Part shown: positions 53,822 to 62,049 of the stretch, one piece after another
How the letters are laid out: the number at the start of each line of letters is the position of its first letter
Numbering within the stretch: the first letter of the stretch is position 1
Source of the DNA: Comamonadaceae bacterium
GTDB taxonomy: Bacteria > Pseudomonadota > Gammaproteobacteria > Burkholderiales > Burkholderiaceae_C
Direction of reading: 5' to 3'
Length of the DNA stretch: 64,000 nucleotides
Assembly (NCBI GenBank): GCA_027488115.1
Contig: JAIYCG010000048.1
Coordinates: forward strand, 1-64,000
The notes under the pieces: model-generated
Told to the model about the DNA's origin: nothing
Databases searched by the model: none
What the model saw: only the letters and a program-made list of their open reading frames with translations
Position numbers and translations under genes: made by a program

Positions 53822-54747
53822 AAGCCTCGATTTTGCCAGTGAAGCCAGTGCGAATGAGCTAACCGCCAAGTATTCATTTGCACGGCCACCGTCGTTTGCA
53901 AGTCGCGGCCATAACCACCGCCCATGCAAATGATCATCGGCAATTGATGCACCTTGGCCCAATCAAAAACGCTTTGGTCTCTGGCTTTCATTCCCTCTTC
54001 CGTAAGTTTGAGTCGGCCAAGCCGATCGGCCTCGTGTGCATCGGCACCTGCCAAATAAATCAAAAATTCTGGCTGAAAACGGCTTAAAACGGCATCCAAA
54101 GCCCCTTCCAAGGCTTCTAAATAAGGCTTGTCAGTGCAATCGTCAGGCAAGCCCACATCCAAATCACTCTCGACCTTTCTAAAGGGAAAGTTCTTTTCAC
54201 CATGGATGGAAAGGGTAAATACAGAGGGGTCATTGGCAAAAATACTGGCCGTGCCATTGCCTTGGTGCACATCCAAATCGACCACCAATACCTGAAGCAT
54301 CCTTTTGGTGAGTCTGAAATGCTCCATTTGGCGCACCCTGGCCGACACCGCAATGTCATTGAAAACACAAAAGCCACCGCCTTGGTTGGCACTGGCATGG
54401 TGGGTTCCGCCTGCCAAATTCCCAGCAATGCCCTCCTTCACGGCAACTCGCGCTGCCGCAATGGAGGCTCCGACAGAGCGCACAGATCGCTCGGCCATGG
54501 CGGGTGTCCATGGAAACCCGATTTCTCGCAAAGCTTGCAGACTTAAAGTACCAGTTTGAACAGCCTTCACATAATCTGGGTCGTGCGCCAGGGCAAGTTC
54601 TCCCAAAGTGGCCGCAGGCGCTTCTAACATTTGAAGCCCCAAAAGCTCTGTCGCAAGCCTTTCACGAAGCATGCTGTACTTGGCCATGGGAAAGCGGTGT
54701 CCCTCTGGCAAAGGCAAAACAAAATGGTCGGAATAGAAGGCTTTCAT
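53818..54747 (-). CDS. Histone deacetylase/acetylpolyamine amidohydrolase superfamily protein
   Basis: This 309-residue zinc amidohydrolase removes acetyl or other acyl groups from amines. The active site is well kept: GGTHHASANQGGGFCVFNDI near residues 120–140, with the paired histidines; VDLDVHQGNGTA near 165–176, with aspartate and histidine zinc ligands; GADAHEADRLGRLKLT near 248–263; and CMGGGYG near 286–292. I chose MKAFYSDHFVLPLP, the family start. It leads the long leftward gene series. A bacterial substrate such as an acetylated polyamine or acyl-lysine is possible. Confidence 0.9.
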   Translation of the reverse strand: MKAFYSDHFVLPLPEGHRFPMAKYSMLRERLATELLGLQMLEAPAATLGELALAHDPDYVKAVQTGTLSLQALREIGFPWTPAMAERSVRSVGASIAAARVAVKEGIAGNLAGGTHHASANQGGGFCVFNDIAVSARVRQMEHFRLTKRMLQVLVVDLDVHQGNGTASIFANDPSVFTLSIHGEKNFPFRKVESDLDVGLPDDCTDKPYLEALEGALDAVLSRFQPEFLIYLAGADAHEADRLGRLKLTEEGMKARDQSVFDWAKVHQLPMIICMGGGYGRDLQTTVAVQMNTWRLAHSHWLHWQNRGL

Positions 54748-54803
54748 GCCGATATTGTGACCTTTCGAGTCAGTTATCAATTTCTAGAACGCCAACTCTA
54801 AAA

Positions 54804-54818
54804 TGTTGCAATGCAACA
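54804..54818. promoter_or_regulatory. Phasin operator-like repeat 1
   Basis: TGTTGCAATGCAACA is a perfect inverted repeat with 7-bp arms, just upstream of the candidate phasin promoter (-35 TTGTAA at 54827–54832, -10 TAAAAT at 54849–54854). It resembles TGCA-rich sites of the PhaR repressor family. Confidence 0.6.
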
Positions 54819-54826
54819 AAAAGGGC

Positions 54827-54854
54827 TTGTAATTGGTTTCGAAGGCCCTAAAAT
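54827..54854 (+). promoter_or_regulatory. Candidate sigma-70 promoter of the phasin gene
   Basis: TTGTAA and TAAAAT are separated by 16 bp. The pair lies exactly between the two operator-like repeats, and the second repeat would cover the transcription start. Confidence 0.5.
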
Positions 54855-54862
54855 TCAACCCA

Positions 54863-54877
54863 TGCTGCACTGCAACA
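54863..54877. promoter_or_regulatory. Phasin operator-like repeat 2
   Basis: TGCTGCACTGCAACA matches repeat 1 at 13 of 15 positions and keeps the TGCAnTGCA core. It is centred 59 bp downstream of repeat 1, over the predicted start point. Confidence 0.6.
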
Positions 54878-54955
54878 AGAAGTTAGGCGAAGCGTCAAGC
54901 CAAGCCGGTTCAGAGCAGTCTTGAAGAGTCCTTTTTTTATATCAATGGAGAAATC

Positions 54956-55498
54956 ATGATGACTACAGAACAAATCGTTGCCTCACACAAAGCCAATGTC
55001 GAAACCCTCTTCGGTTTGACATCCAAAGCCTTTGAAGGCATGGAAAAATTGGTCGAGTTGAATTTGACTGCCACCAAAGCTGCCTTGAGCGAGTCTGCAC
55101 AAAACACCAAAGCCGCTTTGAGCGTGAAAGACGCGCAAGAATTGATGGCATTGCAAGCTAACCTCTTCCAGCCATTGGCTGAGAAAACAGCAGCTTACAG
55201 CCGTCACCTCTATGACATTGCTTCTGGCACTTCTAACGAGTTCACAAAAGCAATGGAAGCCCAAACAGCTGCCGCTCAAAAGCAGTTTGCTAACTTGGTT
55301 GACTCTGCAACATCCAATGCACCTGCTGGCACTGAGACAGCTGTTGCTGTGATGAAAAGCGCCGTGAACGCTGCCAACACCGCCTACGAATCCGTTCAAA
55401 AAGCGGTGAAGCAAGCCACTGACATGGCAGAAGCCAACATGGCTGCTGTGACCAACACAGCCGTTGCAACTGCCAAGACAGCCACAAAAAAGCGTTAA
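54956..55498 (+). CDS. phaP: Phasin family protein (polyhydroxyalkanoate granule-associated)
   Basis: Phasins coat polyhydroxyalkanoate granules. The 180-residue protein is helical, alanine-rich and almost free of proline. It starts [20 protein letters not shown], typical of PhaP of Burkholderiales, and ends in an alanine/lysine tail ([10 protein letters not shown]) like the regulatory tails of such proteins. GGAG precedes two adjacent ATGs. Operator-like repeats upstream suggest repression by PhaR when no polymer is present. No phaC or phaR gene is in the window. Two hairpins follow. Confidence 0.92.
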   Translation: MMTTEQIVASHKANVETLFGLTSKAFEGMEKLVELNLTATKAALSESAQNTKAALSVKDAQELMALQANLFQPLAEKTAAYSRHLYDIASGTSNEFTKAMEAQTAAAQKQFANLVDSATSNAPAGTETAVAVMKSAVNAANTAYESVQKAVKQATDMAEANMAAVTNTAVATAKTATKKR

Positions 55499-55544
55499 TC
55501 ATCGCCATCTGAAAAAGACCACAATTAATTGGGTCTTTCTCTGA

Positions 55545-55576
55545 CAAAAAAGCCGGTTTTGAACCGGCTTTTTTAT
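55545..55576 (+). terminator. Rho-independent terminator of phaP
   Basis: AAAAGCCGGTT and AACCGGCTTTT form a strong stem around a short loop, followed by TTTTTTA. A weaker hairpin (AAAGACC with GGTCTTT) lies just before it at about 55514–55539. Confidence 0.92.
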
Positions 55577-55594
55577 TGGAAGGACCGGGCAGTG

Positions 55595-56605
55595 CTACTG
55601 CTTCACCGCGAAACCGCTTAAAACTTCTTTTAGCCTTGGCAAAGCCTTCAACATGGCTTCCCTGCCAGCCTCAATCGATTTGCGCCTGGCCGCAAAGTCA
55701 GCGCTCTTCACACCCATCAATGCCGGCTTGACCACAATATCAGCATCTTTCAACAAAACGGTGTTCAAGCTTTTGCCCATGATGTTGAAGGTTTGCATCA
55801 GTATTTGAAATGTGTCTGATGCGGGACTGCCTTCAGGATCTGTCGAAATATCAACTGCAATGACCACGTTGGCCCCCATCTCTCGGGCCTGCCTGACGGG
55901 TACGGGCGACACCAAGCCGCCATCCACATACTCTCTGTTGCCAATTTTGACAGGCTGAAACACTGCGGGCACCGCACTGGAGGCTCTGACGGCTGAGCCC
56001 GTATTGCCTCGCCTGAAAAGCACGGGCTCGCCGCTGTGCAAATCGGTGGCCACGATGCCCAGGGGCATTTTCATTTGCTCCATCAAGCGGTTGCCTACTT
56101 GTGTGTTGACGTACCTCGCCAAGGCTTCGCCCCTTAAAGCGCCCCTGTTCAAAATAGGCATCATCCAATCTGTAATTTCTGCTTCTTCCATGGTCTCGGC
56201 CACACGCCTGAGCTGAGTGCTGTTTTTGCCGCTGGCATACAAAGCCGCAACCAAACTGCCAGCAGAAGTGCCCACCACCAAGTCGGGTTGAATGCCCGCC
56301 TCTTCTAAGACTTGTATGACACCCACATGCGCAAATCCTCGCGCAGCACCGCCCCCCAATGCCAAACCCAAATGCAAAACTTTAAGCGGTACAACAGGTT
56401 CAGTGGCAACAGGCGCCGTACCCGCTGTACCCATTGCGGGTGTCTCAATGGCAACGGGAGTTTTGATGACATTGGTATCAGGTGCTTTGACGCTGGCACA
56501 GCCTGTCAACACCAGAACAAGAATCAAACTCAAGCGGCCTAAACTGATTTGGCGACCATGTCGCCCAAAAGGGGTTGACCCAAAGGGCCATGTCTTCAAT
56601 TGCAT
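55595..56605 (-). CDS. Patatin-like phospholipase family lipoprotein (RssA-like)
   Basis: This 336-residue protein has a lipobox LVLVLTGC ending near residue 36, so it is likely a lipoprotein, followed by a threonine/valine-rich linker. The patatin domain contains the oxyanion loop GGGAARGFAHVGV near 84–96, the nucleophile GTSAGS near 112–117 and the catalytic aspartate in YVDGGLVSPVPV near 224–235. Family members are serine lipases or esterases acting on membrane lipids. The 87-residue lead before the domain is longer than in cytoplasmic RssA. It appears monocistronic. Confidence 0.88.
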   Translation of the reverse strand: MQLKTWPFGSTPFGRHGRQISLGRLSLILVLVLTGCASVKAPDTNVIKTPVAIETPAMGTAGTAPVATEPVVPLKVLHLGLALGGGAARGFAHVGVIQVLEEAGIQPDLVVGTSAGSLVAALYASGKNSTQLRRVAETMEEAEITDWMMPILNRGALRGEALARYVNTQVGNRLMEQMKMPLGIVATDLHSGEPVLFRRGNTGSAVRASSAVPAVFQPVKIGNREYVDGGLVSPVPVRQAREMGANVVIAVDISTDPEGSPASDTFQILMQTFNIMGKSLNTVLLKDADIVVKPALMGVKSADFAARRKSIEAGREAMLKALPRLKEVLSGFAVKQ

Positions 56606-56640
56606 AATGTTTTATTTGATATTGAATGGCTTAGCTCGTT

Positions 56641-57090
56641 ATGGACCAACTTCAACCAACCACCCTAAGGCGCTGGCCAACGGGATTCATTGCAGTGGGC
56701 GCATTCATGGCAGCCCTGTCAGTGCTTGCATCAGCTTATGCTTCACACGGCAACAGTTTAAACGGCACTTCACCTCTCATGGTTCAAGCCAGCCTGAACT
56801 TAATGCAATTTCATTCTATTGGCCTCATTTTGATTGGCACCCTGGGGCAAACAAAGCCAAACGAAAAACGCCTGCAGTTTGCAGGCGCATTCTTTTTGCT
56901 CGGATGCTTGCTTTTTTCGATCAACATCTTGTTGCGCGCATGGCATGACATCCAAATTTTCAAAGCCCTGGTGCCTTGGGGCGGCACCAGTTACATCCTA
57001 GGATGGTTGGCTTTTGCGCTAGCCTATGTTCGCAAGAGCATCCCTATTAAGCAGCCACAGGCGAGCGAATCAGGTGATCAAACGCACTGA
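56641..57090 (+). CDS. DUF423 (YgdD-like) membrane protein
   Basis: This 149-residue protein has four membrane helices, near residues 15–33, 55–72, 85–103 and 112–133. The N-terminal [11 protein letters not shown] and the C-terminal [17 protein letters not shown] match the DUF423 pattern (GAFGAHG and P-x-GG-x-xx-LGW). The function of the family is unknown. Its last 44 bp overlap the end of the opposing ahpF gene, so the two transcripts are complementary there. Confidence 0.8.
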   Translation: MDQLQPTTLRRWPTGFIAVGAFMAALSVLASAYASHGNSLNGTSPLMVQASLNLMQFHSIGLILIGTLGQTKPNEKRLQFAGAFFLLGCLLFSINILLRAWHDIQIFKALVPWGGTSYILGWLAFALAYVRKSIPIKQPQASESGDQTH

Positions 57091-58612
57091 GTGCGGCTTT
57101 GGCACCATCACCCGCTGCCATCACAATTTGCTTGAAGGGAATGGTGGTGCAATCGCCCGCAGCAAACACACCCGGCACATTGGTGTGACCCTTTGCATCG
57201 ACCACAATTTCTCCAAACTTCGTCAGTTCGATGGTGTCTCTTAAAAACTCCGTGTTGGGTATCAAGCCAATTTGAACAAATACACCTTCTAAAGCCACAT
57301 GGTGTTCTTGGCCAGACGCGCGGTCTTTGAAGCGAATACCGTTAACCACACTGCCATCACCTGTGATTTCGGTTGTTTGCGCATTGGTGTGTATGGTCAC
57401 ATTCGACAAGCTCTTCAGTTTAGTCACCAGCACCGCATCGGCCTTGAGTTGATCAGCAAATTCGATGACCGTGACGTGCCCCACAATACCAGCCAAATCA
57501 ATAGCGGCTTCAATGCCTGAGTTACCACCACCAATGACGGCTGTGCGCTTGCCCTTGAACAAAGGACCATCGCAGTGCGGGCAATAAGCAACGCCTTTGT
57601 TTTTGTACTCTTGCTCGCCCGGCACATTGACATTGCGCCAGCGCGCACCGGTTGAGAGAATCACGGTGCGGGCATTCAAGGAACCGCCATTTTCCATTTG
57701 CACTTCAATCAGGCCGCCTGGCTCTGTTGCTGGCACCACTTTGGATGCCTTCTGCAAATTCATAATGTCAACACCATAGTGCCTCACTTGCGCTTCCATG
57801 GCAGCACCAAATTTGGGACCATCTGTTTCCAAGACAGAGATGTAGTTTTCAATGGCCATGGTGTCATTCACTTGACCACCAAAACGTTCAGCAGCCACAC
57901 CCACTCGAATGCCTTTGCGCGCAGCATAAACTGCAGCGGCTGCACCAGCAGGGCCACCCCCCACAATCAGCACATCAAAGGTTTCTTTGGCATTGATTTT
58001 GGCGGCGTCTCTTTCTACAGCCCCTGTATCAATCTTGGCCACAATTTCTTCAACAGACATGCGGCCAGAACCAAACACCTTGCCATTCAAGAACACCATG
58101 GGCACTGCCATGATTTCTCGTTCGGTCACTTCTTGTTGGAAGGCACCACCCTCAATCACAACCGTCTTCACTTTGGAATTGAAGATGGCCATGAGTGACA
58201 AAGCCTGTACCACGTCTGGGCAGTTGTGGCATGACAAGGACATGTAGACCTCGAAATTGAAATCACCGTCCAAGCCCCTGATGGCGTCTAGCACATCTTG
58301 TTCCACTTTAGGTGGGTGGCCGCCTGTCCACAGCAAGGCCAGTACCAAAGATGTGAATTCATGGCCCAAGGGCAAACCCGCAAAACGAACACCCTCTGTT
58401 TCGCCATCACGTGCCACCACAAAGGAGGGCTTGCGAGCGTCATTGCCCGAAGTGTCCATAGACACCTTGTCAGACAAGCTCACGATGGTTTCCAAAAGAC
58501 TGCGCATTTCCGCGCCGGTCTCGCTGTCATCCAATGAAGCGATCAAACGAATGGGGCTTCGCAACATGCCCAAGTAGGTTTGCAATTGCGATTTGAGGGT
58601 GTCGTCTAACAT
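57047..58612 (-). CDS. ahpF: Alkyl hydroperoxide reductase subunit F
   Basis: AhpF is an FAD disulfide reductase that passes electrons from NADH to AhpC. The 521-residue protein has two thioredoxin-like folds in the first 200 residues, with the redox pair in [10 protein letters not shown] near 128–137. The FAD site is [18 protein letters not shown] near 217–234, the second redox pair is YCPHCDGPL near 344–352, and the NAD site [15 protein letters not shown] near 361–375. It begins five bases after the ahpC stop and overlaps the DUF423 gene at its end. Confidence 0.96.
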   Translation of the reverse strand: MLDDTLKSQLQTYLGMLRSPIRLIASLDDSETGAEMRSLLETIVSLSDKVSMDTSGNDARKPSFVVARDGETEGVRFAGLPLGHEFTSLVLALLWTGGHPPKVEQDVLDAIRGLDGDFNFEVYMSLSCHNCPDVVQALSLMAIFNSKVKTVVIEGGAFQQEVTEREIMAVPMVFLNGKVFGSGRMSVEEIVAKIDTGAVERDAAKINAKETFDVLIVGGGPAGAAAAVYAARKGIRVGVAAERFGGQVNDTMAIENYISVLETDGPKFGAAMEAQVRHYGVDIMNLQKASKVVPATEPGGLIEVQMENGGSLNARTVILSTGARWRNVNVPGEQEYKNKGVAYCPHCDGPLFKGKRTAVIGGGNSGIEAAIDLAGIVGHVTVIEFADQLKADAVLVTKLKSLSNVTIHTNAQTTEITGDGSVVNGIRFKDRASGQEHHVALEGVFVQIGLIPNTEFLRDTIELTKFGEIVVDAKGHTNVPGVFAAGDCTTIPFKQIVMAAGDGAKAALSAFDHLIRSPVAA

Positions 58613-58617
58613 GTTGA

Positions 58618-59181
58618 TTAGATCTTGCCGACCAAGTCCAATGAAGGTGTCAAAGTCTTAGCGCCTTCTTTCCACTTAGCAGGGCAAACTTGACCTGGGT
58701 TAGCGGCTGTGTACTGAGCTGCAGTCAGCTTGCGCAATGTTTCAGACACGTCACGTGCGATCTCGTTGGAGTGCACTTCCATGGTCTTGATGATGCCTTC
58801 AGGGTTGATCACGAAGGTGCCGCGCAATGCCAAGCCGTCTTCTTCAATGTGCACGCCAAATGCGCGTGTCAACTTGTGTGTCGGGTCGCCCACCAATGGG
58901 AATTTGGCTTTGCCAACGGCTGGTGAAGTCTCGTGCCACACTTTGTGAGAGAAATGCGTGTCGGTTGTCACGATGTACACCTCAGCGCCAGCCTTTTGGA
59001 AAGCTGCATAGTTGTCAGCTGCGTCTTCAATTTCTGTCGGGCAATTGAAAGTGAACGCGGCGGGCATGAAAATCAGAACAGACCACTTGCCTTTGAGACT
59101 GGCTTCGGTCACTTCAATGAACTTGCCATTGTGGAAAGCTTGTGTTTTGAAAGCTTGAACTTGCGTATTGATGAGAGTCAT
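58618..59181 (-). CDS. ahpC: Alkyl hydroperoxide reductase subunit C (peroxiredoxin)
   Basis: AhpC reduces hydrogen peroxide and organic peroxides. The 187-residue typical 2-Cys peroxiredoxin has the peroxidatic cysteine in [15 protein letters not shown] near residues 42–56 and the resolving cysteine in [10 protein letters not shown] near 161–170. The 169-bp gap upstream is AT-rich with repeated ATAG/CTAT-like elements. OxyR control is usual for this gene, but I could not line the elements up into a full OxyR site. Confidence 0.97.
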   Translation of the reverse strand: MTLINTQVQAFKTQAFHNGKFIEVTEASLKGKWSVLIFMPAAFTFNCPTEIEDAADNYAAFQKAGAEVYIVTTDTHFSHKVWHETSPAVGKAKFPLVGDPTHKLTRAFGVHIEEDGLALRGTFVINPEGIIKTMEVHSNEIARDVSETLRKLTAAQYTAANPGQVCPAKWKEGAKTLTPSLDLVGKI

Positions 59182-59318
59182 GGTGTTACCTTATGGTGAT
59201 TAAAGAAAAATGCTTAATGAGAAAACTCATTGAGGCCAATAGTAAACCCGAATAGTAAAAACCCTGATTGATATTGATTATGAGGCCGATAGTTTTAATT
59301 GGTTTCACCCATGCATAA

Positions 59319-59333
59319 TTGACGTAACGTCAA
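59319..59333. promoter_or_regulatory. Perfect inverted repeat before the SDR gene
   Basis: TTGACGTAACGTCAA has 7-bp arms around one base and ends 17 bp before the SDR start codon. It contains two ACGT cores, recalling MerR/TetR operators of branched-chain acid degradation genes (LiuR/LiuQ types), though the spacing is one base shorter than the form I remember. Confidence 0.5.
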
Positions 59334-59350
59334 CCGAATAAGGGGTATTC

Positions 59351-60109
59351 ATGGACATCAAAGACAAGGTCTTCATTGTGACTGGCGGTGCATCGGGCCT
59401 GGGAGAAGGCACTGCTCGCATGTTGGCTGCCCACGGTGGCCGAGTGGTCATTGCAGACATGCAGGCTGAAAAAGGTGAGGTCATCGCCAAAGAATTGGGC
59501 GGTGCATTCGTCAAGTGCGACGTGAGCAACGAGCAAGATGGTCAAGCAGTGGTTGCCAAAGCGGTGTCGATGGGCAAATTGGTTGGCTTGGTGAACTGTG
59601 CTGGCATCGCCCCTGCAGAAAAAACGGTTGGCAAAAACGGCGCTCATTCATTGGCCGTTTTCAGCAAAACCATCACCGTCAACTTGATCGGCAGTTTCAA
59701 CATGATTCGATTGGCCTCAGAAGCCATGTGCAAAAACGAACCTGAAGCCACAGGCGAACGCGGGGTCATGATTTCGACGGCCTCCGTAGCGGCCTATGAT
59801 GGTCAAATTGGCCAAGCCGCCTATTCAGCTTCTAAGGGGGGCGTGGTGGGCATGACCTTGCCCATTGCACGAGACTTGGCACGCAATGGCATTCGCAACA
59901 TGACCATAGCGCCGGGCATTTTTGGCACTCCCATGGTCTTTGGAATGCCGCAAGAGGTGCAAGATGCTTTGGCTGCTGCGGTGCCCTTCCCTAGCCGACT
60001 GGGAACCCCAAACGACTATGCCAAATTGGTCAAACACATCATAGAAAATGACATGCTGAATGGTGAAGTGATTCGATTGGACGGTGCCATTCGACTCGCG
60101 CCCAAGTAA
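59351..60109 (+). CDS. SDR family 3-hydroxyacyl-CoA dehydrogenase type 2-like
   Basis: This 252-residue short-chain dehydrogenase has [15 protein letters not shown] near residues 11–25 for NAD binding, [11 protein letters not shown] near 87–97, the serine in [10 protein letters not shown] near 141–150 and the catalytic YSASKGG near 158–164. The sequence pattern, including [15 protein letters not shown] and [17 protein letters not shown], resembles HSD17B10-type enzymes acting on 2-methyl-3-hydroxybutyryl-CoA in isoleucine breakdown. AAGGGG precedes the ATG. A palindrome lies just upstream. Confidence 0.88.
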   Translation: MDIKDKVFIVTGGASGLGEGTARMLAAHGGRVVIADMQAEKGEVIAKELGGAFVKCDVSNEQDGQAVVAKAVSMGKLVGLVNCAGIAPAEKTVGKNGAHSLAVFSKTITVNLIGSFNMIRLASEAMCKNEPEATGERGVMISTASVAAYDGQIGQAAYSASKGGVVGMTLPIARDLARNGIRNMTIAPGIFGTPMVFGMPQEVQDALAAAVPFPSRLGTPNDYAKLVKHIIENDMLNGEVIRLDGAIRLAPK

Positions 60110-60146
60110 GTCCTACACTCAGCCCATTCTGACTGGAAAGGCCTGT

Positions 60147-61982
60147 ATGCAGTTTTCGAAGTCATGCAGCAAGATGATGCTTGCTGCTGTTGTTTTGACC
60201 GGCGTTTTAAGTGCTTGTGCACTGAAACAAAACACTTTCAATTACGCCACACCCGATCAACCCAACGATCCGGTGGGCTTCCAAGAAAAGCCAGGCTGGG
60301 CCACCCAAGGCTTTGCGGTGGCAGCCGCCAATCCCTTGGCCACAGATGCTGGCTACCAAGTGCTGAAGGCTGGTGGCTCGGCCATCGATGCGGCCATTGC
60401 GGTTCAAATGGTTTTGACTTTGGTGGAGCCTCAGTCGAGTGGCATTGGGGGTGGCGCATTTATCTTGCACCATGATGGCAAAAAAGTAGAAGCCTATGAC
60501 GGCCGTGAAGCCGCGCCTGCTGCAGCAACAGACAAACTCTTTTTAGATGCGCAAGGCAAACCACTGCCTTTCATTGAGGGTGTGGTCAGCGGGCTTTCCG
60601 TGGGTGTACCGGGCACCTTGAGCGTTCTAGAAGCAGCCCACAAAGAACACGGCAGACTGCCATGGGCCGCTCTGATGCAACCGGCCATTCAATTGGCTGA
60701 ACAAGGCTTCAAACTCAGCCCCCATTTGCACCGCGCCTTGCTTGCTGAAAATTTCTTGATGAATGACCCGGTGGCTGCAAGCTACTTCTACGACGCGCAA
60801 CGCAAGCCCCATCCGGTGGGTTACATCCTCAAAAACCCTGAACTGGCAGCCGTACTTCGAGACATCGCGGTGCGGGGCTCTCAAGCCTTGAAGCAAGGGC
60901 CCGTGGCAGATGCCTTGGTGCAAAAAGTTCGCCAACATCCAACCCGCCCTGGCAGCATGACGCTCCACGACTTAGCCAATTACAAAGTCAAGAAACGCGT
61001 GCCCTTGTGCTTTGACCATGCCGTTCAAACCACAGGCAAAACCTATCAACTTTGCGGCTTCCCACCGCCTAGCTCTGGCACTTTGGCCATTGGGCAAATG
61101 CTGGGTATCTTGAACAACACACCTGCCGGCAAAATGCCCCTCGAACAAGGCTTACCCTCCGCAGAGTGGCTGCACTTTTACACCGAGGCTGCCAGATTGG
61201 CTTTTGCAGACCGTGGGCAGTTCGTGGGTGACCCCGATTTTGTGAATGCGCCGGGTGGCGATTGGAAAACCATGCTGCACCCAACGTATCTCAAGCAACG
61301 CAGCAGCCTCATAGGTTCTCAGAGCATGAAGGTGGCACAGCCTGGCCATCCAGCCGCAGCAAAATCCGCCTACGCGCCCATGCCCGCGCAAGAAGAATAC
61401 GGCACCAGCCACATCAGCGTCATTGACAAAGAAGGCAATGCTGTGGCCATGACCACCACCATTGAAGCAGTGTTCGGTGCCAGATTGATGGTCAATTCAG
61501 GTCAAGGCCGCCATGGTGGTTTCTTGCTCAACAACGAATTAACGGACTTCAGCTTTGCACCCACCGATGCCCAAGGATTGCCCATTGCCAACCGCGTCGA
61601 AGGCGGCAAGCGACCAAGGTCGTCCATGTCGCCCACCTTGGTGTTTGAAAAAGACTCAGGCAAATTAAAAATGACAGGTGGCAGTCCGGGCGGTGCTGTC
61701 ATCATTCATTACACGGGCAAGCTTCTCGTTGGCACATTGCAATGGGGTTTGAACACACAGCAAGCGATCAACTTGCCCAACTTCAGTTCGCTCAATGGGC
61801 CCACCATTTTGGAAGAAAAGCTGTTTCCAAAGAGCACCATCAAAGCGCTACAGGCCAAGGGACATGAAGTCCGCGAAACGCCTTTGCCCAGCGGACTTCA
61901 GGCCATTGAAGTGACTCCAACAGGCTTCTTTGGTGGCGCAGACCCTCGGCGTGAAGGTGTCGTGATGGGCCCTCAGCGCTAA
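60147..61982 (+). CDS. ggt: Gamma-glutamyltransferase
   Basis: Ggt splits glutathione and other gamma-glutamyl compounds in the periplasm and matures by cutting itself. The 611-residue protein has a signal with a lipobox-like VLSAC, so it may be membrane-anchored. The large subunit contains SSGIGGGAFILHHDGK near residues 99–114 and YDGREAAPAA near 119–128. Self-cleavage should occur before the threonine in EYGTSHISVIDKEGNAVAMT near 418–437. The small subunit has GKRPRSSMSPTLV and GGSPGGAVIIHY. I use the ATG at 60147 after GGAAAGG; it starts about 40 bp after the SDR stop. Confidence 0.93.
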   Translation: MQFSKSCSKMMLAAVVLTGVLSACALKQNTFNYATPDQPNDPVGFQEKPGWATQGFAVAAANPLATDAGYQVLKAGGSAIDAAIAVQMVLTLVEPQSSGIGGGAFILHHDGKKVEAYDGREAAPAAATDKLFLDAQGKPLPFIEGVVSGLSVGVPGTLSVLEAAHKEHGRLPWAALMQPAIQLAEQGFKLSPHLHRALLAENFLMNDPVAASYFYDAQRKPHPVGYILKNPELAAVLRDIAVRGSQALKQGPVADALVQKVRQHPTRPGSMTLHDLANYKVKKRVPLCFDHAVQTTGKTYQLCGFPPPSSGTLAIGQMLGILNNTPAGKMPLEQGLPSAEWLHFYTEAARLAFADRGQFVGDPDFVNAPGGDWKTMLHPTYLKQRSSLIGSQSMKVAQPGHPAAAKSAYAPMPAQEEYGTSHISVIDKEGNAVAMTTTIEAVFGARLMVNSGQGRHGGFLLNNELTDFSFAPTDAQGLPIANRVEGGKRPRSSMSPTLVFEKDSGKLKMTGGSPGGAVIIHYTGKLLVGTLQWGLNTQQAINLPNFSSLNGPTILEEKLFPKSTIKALQAKGHEVRETPLPSGLQAIEVTPTGFFGGADPRREGVVMGPQR

Positions 61983-61987
61983 GCCCC

Positions 61988-62023
61988 AAAAAAAGAGCCC
62001 ATACCCCAGGGTTGGACTCTTTG
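61988..62023 (-). terminator. Terminator of acs
   Basis: On the minus strand AAAGAGTCCA pairs with TGGGCTCTTT around an inner CCC/GGG stem and is followed by seven T residues. It lies about 27 bp after the acs stop and just beyond the ggt stop. Confidence 0.75.
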
Positions 62024-62049
62024 GCCTTGAGCGAGTTGCTCAGATTCAA

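Noticed and set aside
59182..59350. OxyR site upstream of ahpC
   Set aside because: ATAG-like elements recur, but their spacing (for example 13 bp) does not fit the four-part OxyR pattern, so I did not call a site.
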